Origin: CAYMKL01 sp964390805
GTDB lineage: Bacteria; Chloroflexota; Anaerolineae; VGOG01
Length of the DNA stretch: 12,829 bases
Reading direction: 5' to 3'
Assembly (NCBI GenBank): GCA_964390805.1
Contig: CAYMKL010000174.1
Span: 1-12,829 of the forward strand
Part shown: in pieces, positions 1 through 6,972 of the stretch
Numbering within the stretch: position 1 is the first letter of the stretch
Layout: each line of letters starts with the position of its first letter
Program-made: the position numbers and the translations under genes
Notes under the pieces: model-generated
The model's input: the letters and a program-made list of their open reading frames with translations, nothing else
Database searches by the model: none
What the model was told of the DNA's origin: nothing

Positions 1-720
1 ACGGTCTCGATGTGCCAGCCGGAGGCGTCCTGGTAGGCGTACTTCAGGTCGTAGTCGGGGTAGCCTGTGTAGTAACTGATGTGCGGATACCCGTCTCCAT
101 CCAGGTCCAGAGAAGTGTCTGTGCCGCCTTCGCTGTCCACGGTCTCGATGTGCCAACCGGAAGCGTCCTGGTAGGCGTACTTCAGGTCGTCGTTGCCCTC
201 GTAGCTGATGTGGGGATACCCGCCTCCATCCAGGGCCAGGGAAGTCTGTGAGCCGCCCTCGCTGTCCACGGTCTCGATGTGCCAGCCAGAAGCGTCCCGG
301 TAGGCGTGCTTTAGGCCATCGCCGTAGTAGCTGATGTGCGGATAGCCGCCCTCATCCAAGGCCAGCGAGGGGTACGTAAAGACCCCCCCCTCGCTGTCCA
401 CGGTCTCGATGTGCCAGCCGAAGGCGTCTTGGTAGGCGTACTTCAGGTCGGAGTAGGGGTAGGCGTAGTAGCCGATGTGGGGATACCCGCTCCCATCCAG
501 GGCCAGGGAGGTGTAACCGCCAAAGGGACCTATCGTTGTGTCCACGGTCTCGATGTGCCAGCCGGAGTTGTCCTGGTGAGCGTACCTCAGGGCGGAGTTT
601 GTGCTGTCGTAGTAGCTGACGTGCGGATATCCGTTCCCATCCAGGGCCAAAGAGGCGTGCCGGCCGACCCCAGGGGAGTCATCCACCATCTCGTAGTGCC
701 AGCTCACACCATCGTGCCAG
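1..720 (-). repeat. Tandem coding repeats of the secreted protein, 129-144 bp units
   Basis: The + strand word acggtctcgatgtgcca recurs at 1, 139, 268, 400 and 544, with a diverged copy at 685. The spacings are 138, 129, 132, 144 and 141 bp, all multiples of three, so the array is protein-coding and stays in frame. Copies 1-5 are nearly identical at the nucleotide level in the segment encoding GWHIETVD and the adjoining LKYAYQDA. The first repeat after the signal peptide is more divergent. The array continues past the left edge. Confidence 0.85.
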
Positions 721-956
721 GCGTAGTAAAGATGATCTTCGCCATAGGCGATGTGCGGATGCCCTGCGGCGTCCAACTGCAGACTGCGGTCGGTCATATT
801 CGAGAACCGCTTAGGGCAATCCACACACTCGATCACCCATCCATCGGCCCTGGCTGGGGTTGCCTGGACGGCCAGTCCAGCGAGCAGGGTGGCGATGAGG
901 ACCACAATAGCGTAAGACAGCACAGCTTTCGAGAGCCATAGCTTGTTTCTTCTCAT
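1..956 (-). CDS. Secreted tandem-repeat protein, beta-propeller-like (C-terminus beyond window)
   Basis: The frame opens at an ATG (956-954) behind a strong GGAGGAA ribosome site and stays open to the left edge, so about 318 codons are visible and the C-terminus is missing. Residues 1-37 are a classical signal peptide: basic start MRRNKLWLSK, a hydrophobic core at about 11-30, and an ARA cleavage site before D38. The mature part has two early cysteines (about 44 and 47), then repeats of 43-48 residues. Each repeat carries YPHISYY, then LKYAYQDASGWHIETVDSEGG, then SLALDG. Aromatic-rich repeats of this kind with an LALD-G-PHISYY core are usual in exported beta-propeller-like proteins; the propeller fold is inferred, not seen. 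No enzymatic motif is visible. The gene begins 26 bp after the stop of the pentapeptide/TIR-like gene and may be co-transcribed with it. A role at the cell surface or in binding is a guess. Confidence 0.85.
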   Translation of the reverse strand, partial: MRRNKLWLSKAVLSYAIVVLIATLLAGLAVQATPARADGWVIECVDCPKRFSNMTDRSLQLDAAGHPHIAYGEDHLYYAWHDGVSWHYEMVDDSPGVGRHASLALDGNGYPHVSYYDSTNSALRYAHQDNSGWHIETVDTTIGPFGGYTSLALDGSGYPHIGYYAYPYSDLKYAYQDAFGWHIETVDSEGGVFTYPSLALDEGGYPHISYYGDGLKHAYRDASGWHIETVDSEGGSQTSLALDGGGYPHISYEGNDDLKYAYQDASGWHIETVDSEGGTDTSLDLDGDGYPHISYYTGYPDYDLKYAYQDASGWHIET

Positions 957-982
957 TTGTTTCCTCCATGATCACGCCATTG

Positions 983-2278
983 TTACCTCTTCGCCAACTC
1001 TTTCGCCTTCGCCTCGGCAGGAGCGATGACTCTGTCTCCAAGCGACGCAAGCAAATCCTCCAGGCTGTCGTACCGGTGCACCTCCAGCACCCAGTCGTAT
1101 TTCCTCAAGTCCTGGAACATGCCCCATTCGCCTGTTGAACCCTCCAGGAGCAATGGCTGAACTGGCACCGCAAGGCCTGGGACGATGGCCTGCAATTCTT
1201 GGGGGATGCTTCTCGGCGCCGTGAGGTCAGCGATGATGAACCGGGCCAGGTGTGCCAGGGTGCGCACGGTTTCCGTCATGTCTCGACTGGCAGGTTTGTC
1301 GAAGTCGAACAAGACGGGCAGGTAGTCACGCTTCCGAAGTTCGTCCCGAATCGCATCCAAGACAGCCTTCCGCTCTGGTGTGAATCGCCCCAGGATCAGT
1401 ACGACCTTGGAGGTAATGGTGTCAATCACGTCACGAATTCTCTCGTTGTTGAGAAGCAGGTAGATGAACTGGGCGACTTCGAGGTTGTCTACCGTGATGG
1501 TAGGCTCGCCGTGGCGAGTGATGATCAAGTCCGTTTGTGTCGCTCCCTCTAGTTTTAGCTCCCAAGCGGCAATCCCGAAGATTGAACACCCCGTAAGGTC
1601 AGTGCCCGTGAGGTCTGTCTCGACAAGAGTAGCCCTTGTAAGCTTGGCCCCGTTGAGGTTCGCCCCACTGAGGTTCGCCCCGCTCAGGTCGACCGAGATG
1701 AGGTTTGCCCTGCGCAGGTCCGCCTCACTGAGGTTTGCCCTGCGCAGGTCCGCCTCGTTGAGGTTCGCCCTGTTGAGGTTCGTCGAGATGAGGTACGCCC
1801 CGCTCAGATCCGCCCCGCTGAGGTTTGCCCTGTTGAGGTTCGCCGAGAAGAGGTCCATGTCGGTCTCGTCAATGTCGTCGAAGATGGTCGTCCTGCTAAG
1901 GCCGAACCTGCTAAAGTACGCCCCACTCAGATCCGCTCTGCTTAGGTTCGCCCCACTGAGGTTCGCCGCGAAGAGGTACGCCCAGCTCAGGTACGCCCCA
2001 CTCAGGTTCGCCTCGCTGAGGTTCGCCATACTGAGATTCACTTCTTCGAGGAGCGACGCCCCACTCAGATCTGCCTTGCTTAGGTTCGCCCCGCTGAGAT
2101 CCACCCCATTGAGGTTTGCCCCACTCAGATCAGCCCTGCTGAGGTTCGCTTCTTCGAGGTCCGCCTTCGGGAGGTTCGCCTCGATGAGGTCCGGCCGTAT
2201 TTCAGGGTTCTCTTCCCGCCACTGATTCCAAGCTTTCACCCCTTGCTCGAGAATCTGGAGATGTTCCTCGTTTGCCAT
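983..2278 (-). CDS. Pentapeptide-repeat protein with C-terminal TIR-like domain
   Basis: The product is 431 residues, starting at ATG (2278-2276) with a GGAGGG site 8 bp upstream. It has no signal peptide or membrane helix, so it is probably cytosolic. Residues 1-30 form a polar helix (HLQILEQGVKAWNQW). About 31-230 are pentapeptide repeats of the A(N/D)LSG type, which fold as a right-handed beta-helix; a non-repeat break lies at about 126-146 (FDDIDETDMDLF). A linker with ITVDNLEVAQFIYLLL follows. The C-terminal domain, about 290-420, begins KVVLILGRFTPERKAVLDAI and contains ARFIIADLTAPRSIPQELQAI. The beta-strand/helix pattern and an ADLT...IPQEL motif near residues 349-362 resemble TIR-like domains, with E361 as a possible counterpart of the catalytic glutamate. 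That match is by eye and uncertain. If it is right, the protein could be an NAD-consuming or signalling effector with the beta-helix as sensor. Confidence 0.85.
   Translation of the reverse strand: MANEEHLQILEQGVKAWNQWREENPEIRPDLIEANLPKADLEEANLSRADLSGANLNGVDLSGANLSKADLSGASLLEEVNLSMANLSEANLSGAYLSWAYLFAANLSGANLSRADLSGAYFSRFGLSRTTIFDDIDETDMDLFSANLNRANLSGADLSGAYLISTNLNRANLNEADLRRANLSEADLRRANLISVDLSGANLSGANLNGAKLTRATLVETDLTGTDLTGCSIFGIAAWELKLEGATQTDLIITRHGEPTITVDNLEVAQFIYLLLNNERIRDVIDTITSKVVLILGRFTPERKAVLDAIRDELRKRDYLPVLFDFDKPASRDMTETVRTLAHLARFIIADLTAPRSIPQELQAIVPGLAVPVQPLLLEGSTGEWGMFQDLRKYDWVLEVHRYDSLEDLLASLGDRVIAPAEAKAKELAKR
1630..2190 (-). repeat. 15-bp pentapeptide-coding repeats in the 431-residue protein
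   Basis: The + strand shows runs of a 15-bp unit close to gaggttcgccccgct, the complement of codons for A-N-L-S-G. The units are in frame through most of the segment and are interrupted around 1840-1905, where the non-repeat insert is encoded. The antisense strand therefore carries long spurious frames rich in R-F-A-P-L. Confidence 0.8.
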
Positions 2279-2286
2279 AAGGCTTG

Positions 2287-2316
2287 CCCTCCGTCAGACG
2301 ATGCGAAAGCGTCTGA
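2287..2316 (-). promoter_or_regulatory. Stem-loop abutting the ribosome site of the pentapeptide/TIR-like gene
   Basis: A perfect 7-bp inverted repeat (tcagacg at 2294-2300, cgtctga at 2310-2316) with a 9-nt loop ends one base before the GGAGGG Shine-Dalgarno (complement of 2287-2292). It could affect ribosome access or be a protein site. A second weak inverted repeat (cggac ... gtccg) lies just upstream in the same 92-bp gap. No convincing promoter or terminator was found there. Arms of this length also arise by chance. Confidence 0.3.
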
Positions 2317-2370
2317 TTATTCCCCTAATCGGACGCTAATTGTCCGGGTACAACTTCTCTTGCCTTAGTG

Positions 2371-2988
2371 TTAGCCCAAGATTACAGCCGTGAATTGACA
2401 TATGAAAGCAAGCATGAACATCCCAATACCTATCACAAACCAGCGCTGGCGGATACGTTTGTCGTCGGCTAGTTTCAGTAGCAAGGGTGATATCACTCTG
2501 TCTGGCAACCAAATCAGTGAGGACATCATCAGTAACAACAATGCTGCGACTACATTCCCCAACAGGTTCTCCAGTGGCAAATCGGTCCGCCATTGTAAGC
2601 ACTCCCACAGCTGTATCACTCCCACCACTACTGACATTGCTGCGAAAAACAGCTTACCCCACCACGTCCGAAACGACTCACCAAGCTCTGCCAGCTTCTC
2701 CCAATCTCCTGCTAACAACAATCGCACTATCCCCATCCCCACCACTATCCACGTTGTCAACCACACCCATTCCACCACCCAGGCCTCGTTCGACCTCAAC
2801 ACCAGTGCCCATAACCCTCCACTCAAGAGGATTACTGTCGCTGGCAATAGGAGTATCCCTCGCTCAATCATCCGCTCGATCTTTCTCAACCGTTCCTCCC
2901 CCAATATCTCCGGCGCCGCAAACCAGAACGACGCGAATTCGAGCGCTATACCCACGAGGTTGAGCACCTTTGTCAAATCCCAATCCAT
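2371..2988 (-). CDS. Six-helix integral membrane protein, function unknown
   Basis: The product is 205 residues, starting at ATG (2988-2986) behind GAGGGGAT, with the stop TAA at 2371-2373. About six hydrophobic segments can be drawn: roughly 8-25, 45-64, 72-92, 111-129, 143-162 and 184-203. Charged stretches lie between them (EERLRKIERMIER after helix 1, LADDKRIRQR before the last). There is no signal peptide, catalytic motif or nucleotide-binding motif. I recognise the start (VLNLVGIALEFASFWFAAPEILG) only as typical of uncharacterised membrane proteins. It starts 13 bp after the end of a recombinase remnant and lies 111 bp downstream of the membrane-anchored pentapeptide gene, so it could share that gene's transcript. 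A membrane-disrupting partner role is possible but has no direct support. Confidence 0.8.
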   Translation of the reverse strand: MDWDLTKVLNLVGIALEFASFWFAAPEILGEERLRKIERMIERGILLLPATVILLSGGLWALVLRSNEAWVVEWVWLTTWIVVGMGIVRLLLAGDWEKLAELGESFRTWWGKLFFAAMSVVVGVIQLWECLQWRTDLPLENLLGNVVAALLLLMMSSLIWLPDRVISPLLLKLADDKRIRQRWFVIGIGMFMLAFICQFTAVILG

Positions 2989-3001
2989 GTTGCGTATCCC
3001 C

Positions 3002-3103
3002 TCAGACTGATAACAGCTCCTCCAGGTACAGCGTCGGATTTTCGGTCATCTTGTCCACGATCTTGGCGTAGACTTGCGTCGTCTCCACGGACGAATGGCT
3101 CAG
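3002..3103 (-). pseudogene. C-terminal remnant of a tyrosine recombinase/integrase
   Basis: Read on the minus strand in the frame ending at TGA (3004-3002), the segment gives TLSHSSVETTQVYAKIVDK followed by MTENPTLYLEELLSV. This is the signature end of the tyrosine recombinase (phage integrase) family: the (G/S)HSS-x-x-TT-x-x-Y block, in which the H is a catalytic residue and the Y (codon 3070-3068) the nucleophile, then the short C-terminal helix. The rest of the enzyme (the R, K and HxxR region) is absent. The upstream sequence in this frame belongs instead to the end of the pentapeptide gene, whose stop (3102-3100) lies inside the remnant. I infer a deletion or insertion junction near 3100, leaving only about 33 codons without a start. 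It is not functional as a recombinase. Confidence 0.7.
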
Positions 3104-3780
3104 AGTGTAGCGTCCACATTGACAGCCTCAGGCAGTGGGGTGAATCCTTCTGGCCATATGGTAACGTTGTTGTACTTGGCCTCTTGGAGGTTTGCATACG
3201 TCAGGATGGCCCCTTGGAGGTTTGCGCCCCTAAGGTTTGCCCCTTGGAGGTTTGCACCCACCAGGGTGGTCCCTTGGAGGTTTGCGCCCCCCAGGTTGGC
3301 CTCTTGGAGGTTTGCGCCCCCCAGGTTGGCCCCTTGGAGCTTTGTGCCCGTAAGGATGGCCCCTTCGAGGTTTGCATACACCAGGATGGCCTCTTGGAGG
3401 CTTGCACCCCACAGAGGGACCCCTTGGAGGTTTCCGTCCCCCAGGTTAGCCCTTTTCAGCGACCCATCCTGGAGCCAACCGCACCGCCGTAGCTCCTCAG
3501 TAGCCGGTATCGCCACGTCCCTCACGCTGCTACCCATCTGAGCGATGAGCTCTGCTTTTCTCGATTCAAGCTGTTTCTCCCCGACCTTCTCCCTCTCTCT
3601 ACGCTCAATGATGAGCTCGAACAAAGCATATGTCACCACTGCGCCAGCCATCTCGGTTCCGAAGTTGAGCAGCGCATCCTGCCACTGACTACCTGACAAA
3701 AGCGCTATGAGAGATGAAACCAACGCCACAGCTATCAACACGCAGAGTACTACCCAGCGCAATCGTGCCAAATCACCCAT
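3100..3780 (-). CDS. Membrane-anchored pentapeptide-repeat protein
   Basis: The start is placed at ATG (3780-3778), which has GGGAG six bases upstream. A TTG two codons earlier (3786) directly abuts that site and is unlikely. The 226-residue product has two membrane helices (about 8-28 and 36-57) and a charged, probably coiled segment (about 58-82, RREREKVGEKQLESRKAELI). A short conserved-looking stretch (QMGSSVRDVAIPATEELRR, GWLQDGSLKRANL) leads into pentapeptide repeats at about 108-202 of the A-N-L-Q-G type. The end, YNNVTIWPEGFTPLPEAVNV, is typical of such proteins; the last residues DATL read into the recombinase remnant and may be a new tail. The repeats should form a cytosolic beta-helix tethered to the membrane. 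The gene lies 123 bp downstream of hsdR with no clear terminator between. The molecular function is unknown. Confidence 0.85.
   Translation of the reverse strand: MGDLARLRWVVLCVLIAVALVSSLIALLSGSQWQDALLNFGTEMAGAVVTYALFELIIERREREKVGEKQLESRKAELIAQMGSSVRDVAIPATEELRRCGWLQDGSLKRANLGDGNLQGVPLWGASLQEAILVYANLEGAILTGTKLQGANLGGANLQEANLGGANLQGTTLVGANLQGANLRGANLQGAILTYANLQEAKYNNVTIWPEGFTPLPEAVNVDATL
3181..3440 (-). repeat. 15-bp pentapeptide-coding repeats in the membrane-anchored protein
   Basis: On the + strand the unit ccccttggaggtttg (with close variants) recurs every 15 or 30 bp through this segment. It is the complement of codons for L-Q-G-A-N. The repeat explains the long overlapping open frames seen in the other five frames here. 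The regular spacing should not be mistaken for a CRISPR array: there are no unique spacers. Confidence 0.8.
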
Positions 3781-3803
3781 TGTCAACTCCCGATGGTTGA
3801 CAA
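3780..3803 (-). promoter_or_regulatory. 8-bp perfect palindrome over the start of the membrane-anchored pentapeptide gene
   Basis: The + strand reads ttgtcaac (3780-3787), an 8-base spacer, then gttgacaa (3796-3803); the arms are exact reverse complements. In the mRNA the GGGAG ribosome site falls in the loop and the downstream arm touches the ATG. It could be an operator or a hairpin controlling translation. A few perfect 8-bp pairs at this spacing are expected by chance in a window of this size, so only the position makes it notable. Confidence 0.3.
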
Positions 3804-3835
3804 GTTTCCGGCCCGCCGTTTTCCTAATCCTCGGC

Positions 3836-3907
3836 TCATTGCCTTTTCACTCGCCACCACACGACCGCGAGCCCTGCGGCTCCGTCCAGCTGCCTGAGTC
3901 TCTTCAC
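3836..3907 (-). CDS. Possible 23-residue small protein overlapping the hsdR stop
   Basis: A GTG (3907-3905) overlaps the hsdR stop codon as GTGA and opens a frame of 23 codons ending TGA (3838-3836). It encodes KRLRQLDGAAGLAVVWWRVK with short ends. The four-base overlap is the same arrangement as the hsdM/hsdS junction, which favours translational coupling, and third codon positions are mostly G or C. Against it, the frame is very short, starts with GTG and has no recognised family. It may equally be the decayed start of a lost gene or chance. Confidence 0.25.
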   Translation of the reverse strand: MKRLRQLDGAAGLAVVWWRVKRQ

Positions 3908-6900
3908 GCCGCGGCTTGTGCCTGGGACATCCGCAAATACCGATTGAACATCAACTGCTGGAAGAAGTCAGCAAAAGCCTTGTCTTCGGTGAGCAGCTTG
4001 TAGAACTTGAAGCTGACGTCCACCATATCCTGAATGCGGTCGTTGATTACGTGGTCAAAGGTAAGGCGAGCCTTATCAGGAGGGTTAACTTGCACGCTGG
4101 CGGCCAAGGCCTCGTCAGCCACCAAGCGCGCTTGCAGTTGTTCAATGAATCGTTCTCCCTCCCTGAGCGGAATGTCCACACCGAAGCGCTCGTTCAACAA
4201 CCGAAGGATCTCCGAGAGCGCCACCAACTCCTCGACAGGGGGTTTGTGCTTTCCTTTGGCGACTTCAGGGTCCAGTTCACCCGGCCCGCGCTCCAATTCG
4301 ATCTGAGCGTCGTAGGTCTGTTGCAGTTGGTAGGTTTCCAGCTCCACCTCGCCCAGGATATCGTAGGGGAGTTGGCTCCGTTCCCAGGGCAAACGTCGCA
4401 GCAGCAACCGTCCGAAGAGGTAGAGCTTCTCCAGGTCAATGTCTACGAAAGTGATGACCTGCGAGAGGAAGGCGTAGAGCCGGACGTAGTCCTTGAGGGT
4501 GCCGCGGAAGGCTTCGCGATCCTCCTCATCGGCGGCCTCGAAACGGTCCACGGCGGGCTGAAGTGCAGCGTGGACCTGGGGGTGCGCCTTCTGCACCTGG
4601 CCCGCGGGCCTGCTGGCGGTGAACCATATCTCGGCCAGGTGGTCCACTTCGTCCTGGGTATAGAAGTGAAAGCCTTCCAGCTTGTGCTGGAGGTCGTAGA
4701 GCAAGTTGGGGTCGGTGGCCTCAGTGAGCAACGTAGTCTCGTAGTAGGGCTCGAAGGCCTTCTGGATGTCATCGGCCTCGTTGGCAAAGTCCAACACTTG
4801 CGTGGTGCGCTTGGCGGGGTGGGTGCGGTTGAGGCACGAGAGGGACTGCACAGCGTGGACACCTTTGAGGGTCTTGTCCACGTACATCGCCGCTAGCAGC
4901 GGCTCGTCGAAGCCGGTCTGGAACTTGTAGGCCGCAACAAGAAAGCGGTACTCAGCTCTCTTGAAAGCCTCGGCCGTCTTCTTGACCGAGAAGCCGTTCA
5001 TCCCCGCCTCAGTGTAGTGCTGACCGTCCAGAGGGTCTTTGACTGTACCAGAGAAGGCGACCAGCGTTTTATAGGGGTAGCCTCGTTCCCTGAGATAGCG
5101 ATCGAGCGCGAGTTTGTAACGCACGGCGTGGAGCCGCGAACGGGTGATGATCATTGCTTTGGCCTGCCCCTTGATCTGTCGGGCGACCTGGCCGTGAAAG
5201 TGTTCCACCATCGTGGCTACCTTCTGCTGAATGGCGTGGTCGTGCAGTTCCACGTAGCTCTTGAGGAGTGCAGTGGCCTTCTTGCGGTCGTAACGGGGAT
5301 CGTCCTCGGCTTTTTTGAGCAGGCTCCAGTAAGCCCGGTAGGTGATGTAGTTCTCCAGCACGTCCAAAATGAAGCCTTCCTCGATAGCCTGACGCATCGA
5401 ATAGAGACTGAAGGGACGAAAGCTGCCGTCGGACTGTTGGGTGCCGAAGAGCTCCAGCGTGTTGCGCTTGGGCGTGGCAGTGAAGGCGAAGGTGCTCACG
5501 TTAGGCAACTGTCCCCGTGTCCTCATCTCCGCCACGATGCGGTCCTCCCAGTCCTCGCCCTCCTCGCTCTCCTCCACTGCGGCCTCCTCCAGGCTGCCCG
5601 CTGTCAGCACCGCCTTGAGATGTTTGACCTGCTCGCCGGCTTGCGAGGAGTGGGCCTCGTCAATCAGGACAGCGAAGCGGTGCCCTGGTAGCGCCTCGAT
5701 TTCCTCGGAGATGACCGGGAACTTCTGCAGGGTGGTAACAATAATCTGCTTCCCAGCCTCCAGCGCTTCCTTGAGCTGGCGCGAGGTCGTGTCAATGTTC
5801 TCCACCATGCCGCGCACCTGCTCGAACTGGCGAACGTGGCGCTGTAGCTGCCAGTCGAGAACCCGGCGGTCGGTGATGACGACGACGGAGTCGAAGACGG
5901 GCTTGTCGGCGGCGTCGTGGAGGGTAGCTAGCTGGTGGGCGACCCAGGCGATGGTGAAGCTCTTGCCGCTCCCCGCGCTATGCTGGATGAGGTGCCGCTG
6001 CCCAGGGCCCGCCGCACGGGCATCAACCACCAGGCGGCGGACGGCGTCCAACTGATGGTAGCGGGGAAAGATGAGGCGGCGCTCGCCGGTCTTGCGCCCC
6101 TTGTCGTCCTCTACCTCGATCTCGTGGGCGAAGTGCTCGACGAGGTCCAAAACGCTGTCCTTGGCCCAGATTTCTTCCCAGAGGTAGGCGGTGGCGAACT
6201 TGCCTACTGGCGCGATAGGATTCCCAGCTCCGTTATGGCGCCCCTGGTTGAAAGGCAGAAAGTGCGTGGCCTCGCCCTGTAGGTGGGTCGTCAGCCAAAC
6301 CTCGTCCGGGTCTACGGCGAAGTGGGCCAAACAGCGCCGGAAGGCGAAGAGCGGCTCATGCGGGTCGCTGCGAGAGGTCTTGTACTGATGGATGGCGTTC
6401 TTGTAGGTTTGCCCGGTGAGCGGGTTCTTGAGCTCGACGGTGAAGAGTGGTAGCCCGTTGAGAAAGATGGCCATATCCAGGCTCTTGCGCCGCTCTTGCC
6501 CGGCATCCTTAGCGCTGTAGTGAAGCTGGCGGACGACGGTGAAGAGGTTGGCCTGGTACTTCTTCTGGAGTTCGGGGTTGAGGCCGCTGGCGGGGCGAAA
6601 GTAGACCAGCCGGACCTTGGCTCCCACGTCTTTGACGCCCCGGCGCAACACATCGAGGGTGCCCCGCTTGGCGATCTCCTGGGAGAGGCGTTTGAGAAAG
6701 CGTCCCCGGGTCCGGTCGCCGTACTGCTTCTTGAGCTTGGTCCACTCTTTGGGCTGGGTGGCCTGGATGAAGGCCACGACCATCTCGGGGTCGAGGCATA
6801 GCTCCGGATCGTAGTCCTGCGAGGTGCGCTTGAGGTAGCCGCCGGGGATCAGTTCACCGTACGGGACGGTAGTCTCGCGGGCTGTGCGCTCATCGCCGGG

Positions 6901-6972
6901 GCAGGCGTCCGGCCCACCCGCCAGCAGCGCACATTCGATGGTGGCCTCGAAGTTTTTTTCGGAGATGTCCAT
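3904..6972 (-). CDS. hsdR: Type I restriction enzyme R subunit (HsdR)
   Basis: This 1022-residue protein is the ATP-dependent translocase and nuclease of a type I restriction-modification complex; it cuts DNA lacking the modification made by HsdM/HsdS. The N-terminal PD-(D/E)xK nuclease is visible: D166 in SLDMAIF, then E180 and K182 in TVELKNP, followed by NAIHQYK. The superfamily 2 helicase motifs follow: Walker A AGSGKS (about 333-338), DEAH (438-441), TAT (498-500), QTGFDEP (685-691) and LNRTHP with R716. The C-terminal third is the helical part that binds the methylase core. Length and order match the family. The ATG (6972-6970) shares one base with the hsdS stop (TAATG) and has AGGAGA seven bases upstream, so translation is coupled to hsdS. 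No frameshift or missing motif was seen, so the subunit looks functional. Confidence 0.97.
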   Translation of the reverse strand: MDISEKNFEATIECALLAGGPDACPGDERTARETTVPYGELIPGGYLKRTSQDYDPELCLDPEMVVAFIQATQPKEWTKLKKQYGDRTRGRFLKRLSQEIAKRGTLDVLRRGVKDVGAKVRLVYFRPASGLNPELQKKYQANLFTVVRQLHYSAKDAGQERRKSLDMAIFLNGLPLFTVELKNPLTGQTYKNAIHQYKTSRSDPHEPLFAFRRCLAHFAVDPDEVWLTTHLQGEATHFLPFNQGRHNGAGNPIAPVGKFATAYLWEEIWAKDSVLDLVEHFAHEIEVEDDKGRKTGERRLIFPRYHQLDAVRRLVVDARAAGPGQRHLIQHSAGSGKSFTIAWVAHQLATLHDAADKPVFDSVVVITDRRVLDWQLQRHVRQFEQVRGMVENIDTTSRQLKEALEAGKQIIVTTLQKFPVISEEIEALPGHRFAVLIDEAHSSQAGEQVKHLKAVLTAGSLEEAAVEESEEGEDWEDRIVAEMRTRGQLPNVSTFAFTATPKRNTLELFGTQQSDGSFRPFSLYSMRQAIEEGFILDVLENYITYRAYWSLLKKAEDDPRYDRKKATALLKSYVELHDHAIQQKVATMVEHFHGQVARQIKGQAKAMIITRSRLHAVRYKLALDRYLRERGYPYKTLVAFSGTVKDPLDGQHYTEAGMNGFSVKKTAEAFKRAEYRFLVAAYKFQTGFDEPLLAAMYVDKTLKGVHAVQSLSCLNRTHPAKRTTQVLDFANEADDIQKAFEPYYETTLLTEATDPNLLYDLQHKLEGFHFYTQDEVDHLAEIWFTASRPAGQVQKAHPQVHAALQPAVDRFEAADEEDREAFRGTLKDYVRLYAFLSQVITFVDIDLEKLYLFGRLLLRRLPWERSQLPYDILGEVELETYQLQQTYDAQIELERGPGELDPEVAKGKHKPPVEELVALSEILRLLNERFGVDIPLREGERFIEQLQARLVADEALAASVQVNPPDKARLTFDHVINDRIQDMVDVSFKFYKLLTEDKAFADFFQQLMFNRYLRMSQAQAAA

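Noticed and set aside
12..941. + strand frames across the left-end repeats (79 and 201 codons)
   Set aside because: They are broken by stops, while the minus strand is open throughout with signal peptide and repeats, so the coding strand is minus.
1464..2225. + strand frame rich in R-F-A-P-L repeats
   Set aside because: It is the exact antisense of the pentapeptide repeats; the repeat pattern follows from the coding strand.
2336..2608. Minus-strand 90-codon frame overlapping the 205-residue membrane protein
   Set aside because: Wholly in a different frame over the end of a gene with a clear helix pattern and ribosome site; no recognisable sequence.
3184..3492. Regularly spaced repeats resembling a CRISPR array, and + strand repeat frames
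   Set aside because: The unit is 15 bp, contiguous and in frame as A-N-L-Q-G codons of a protein with membrane helices upstream; there are no unique spacers or cas genes.
3781..3786. TTG start for the membrane-anchored pentapeptide protein, and TTGACA there as a -35 box
   Set aside because: The GGGAG site abuts the TTG with no spacing but suits the ATG at 3780; no -10 box follows the TTGACA at the right distance.
3916..4896. + strand open frame (326 codons) and others opposite hsdR
   Set aside because: Antisense to the conserved HsdR C-terminal half; no domain, no ribosome site, composition typical of a shadow frame.
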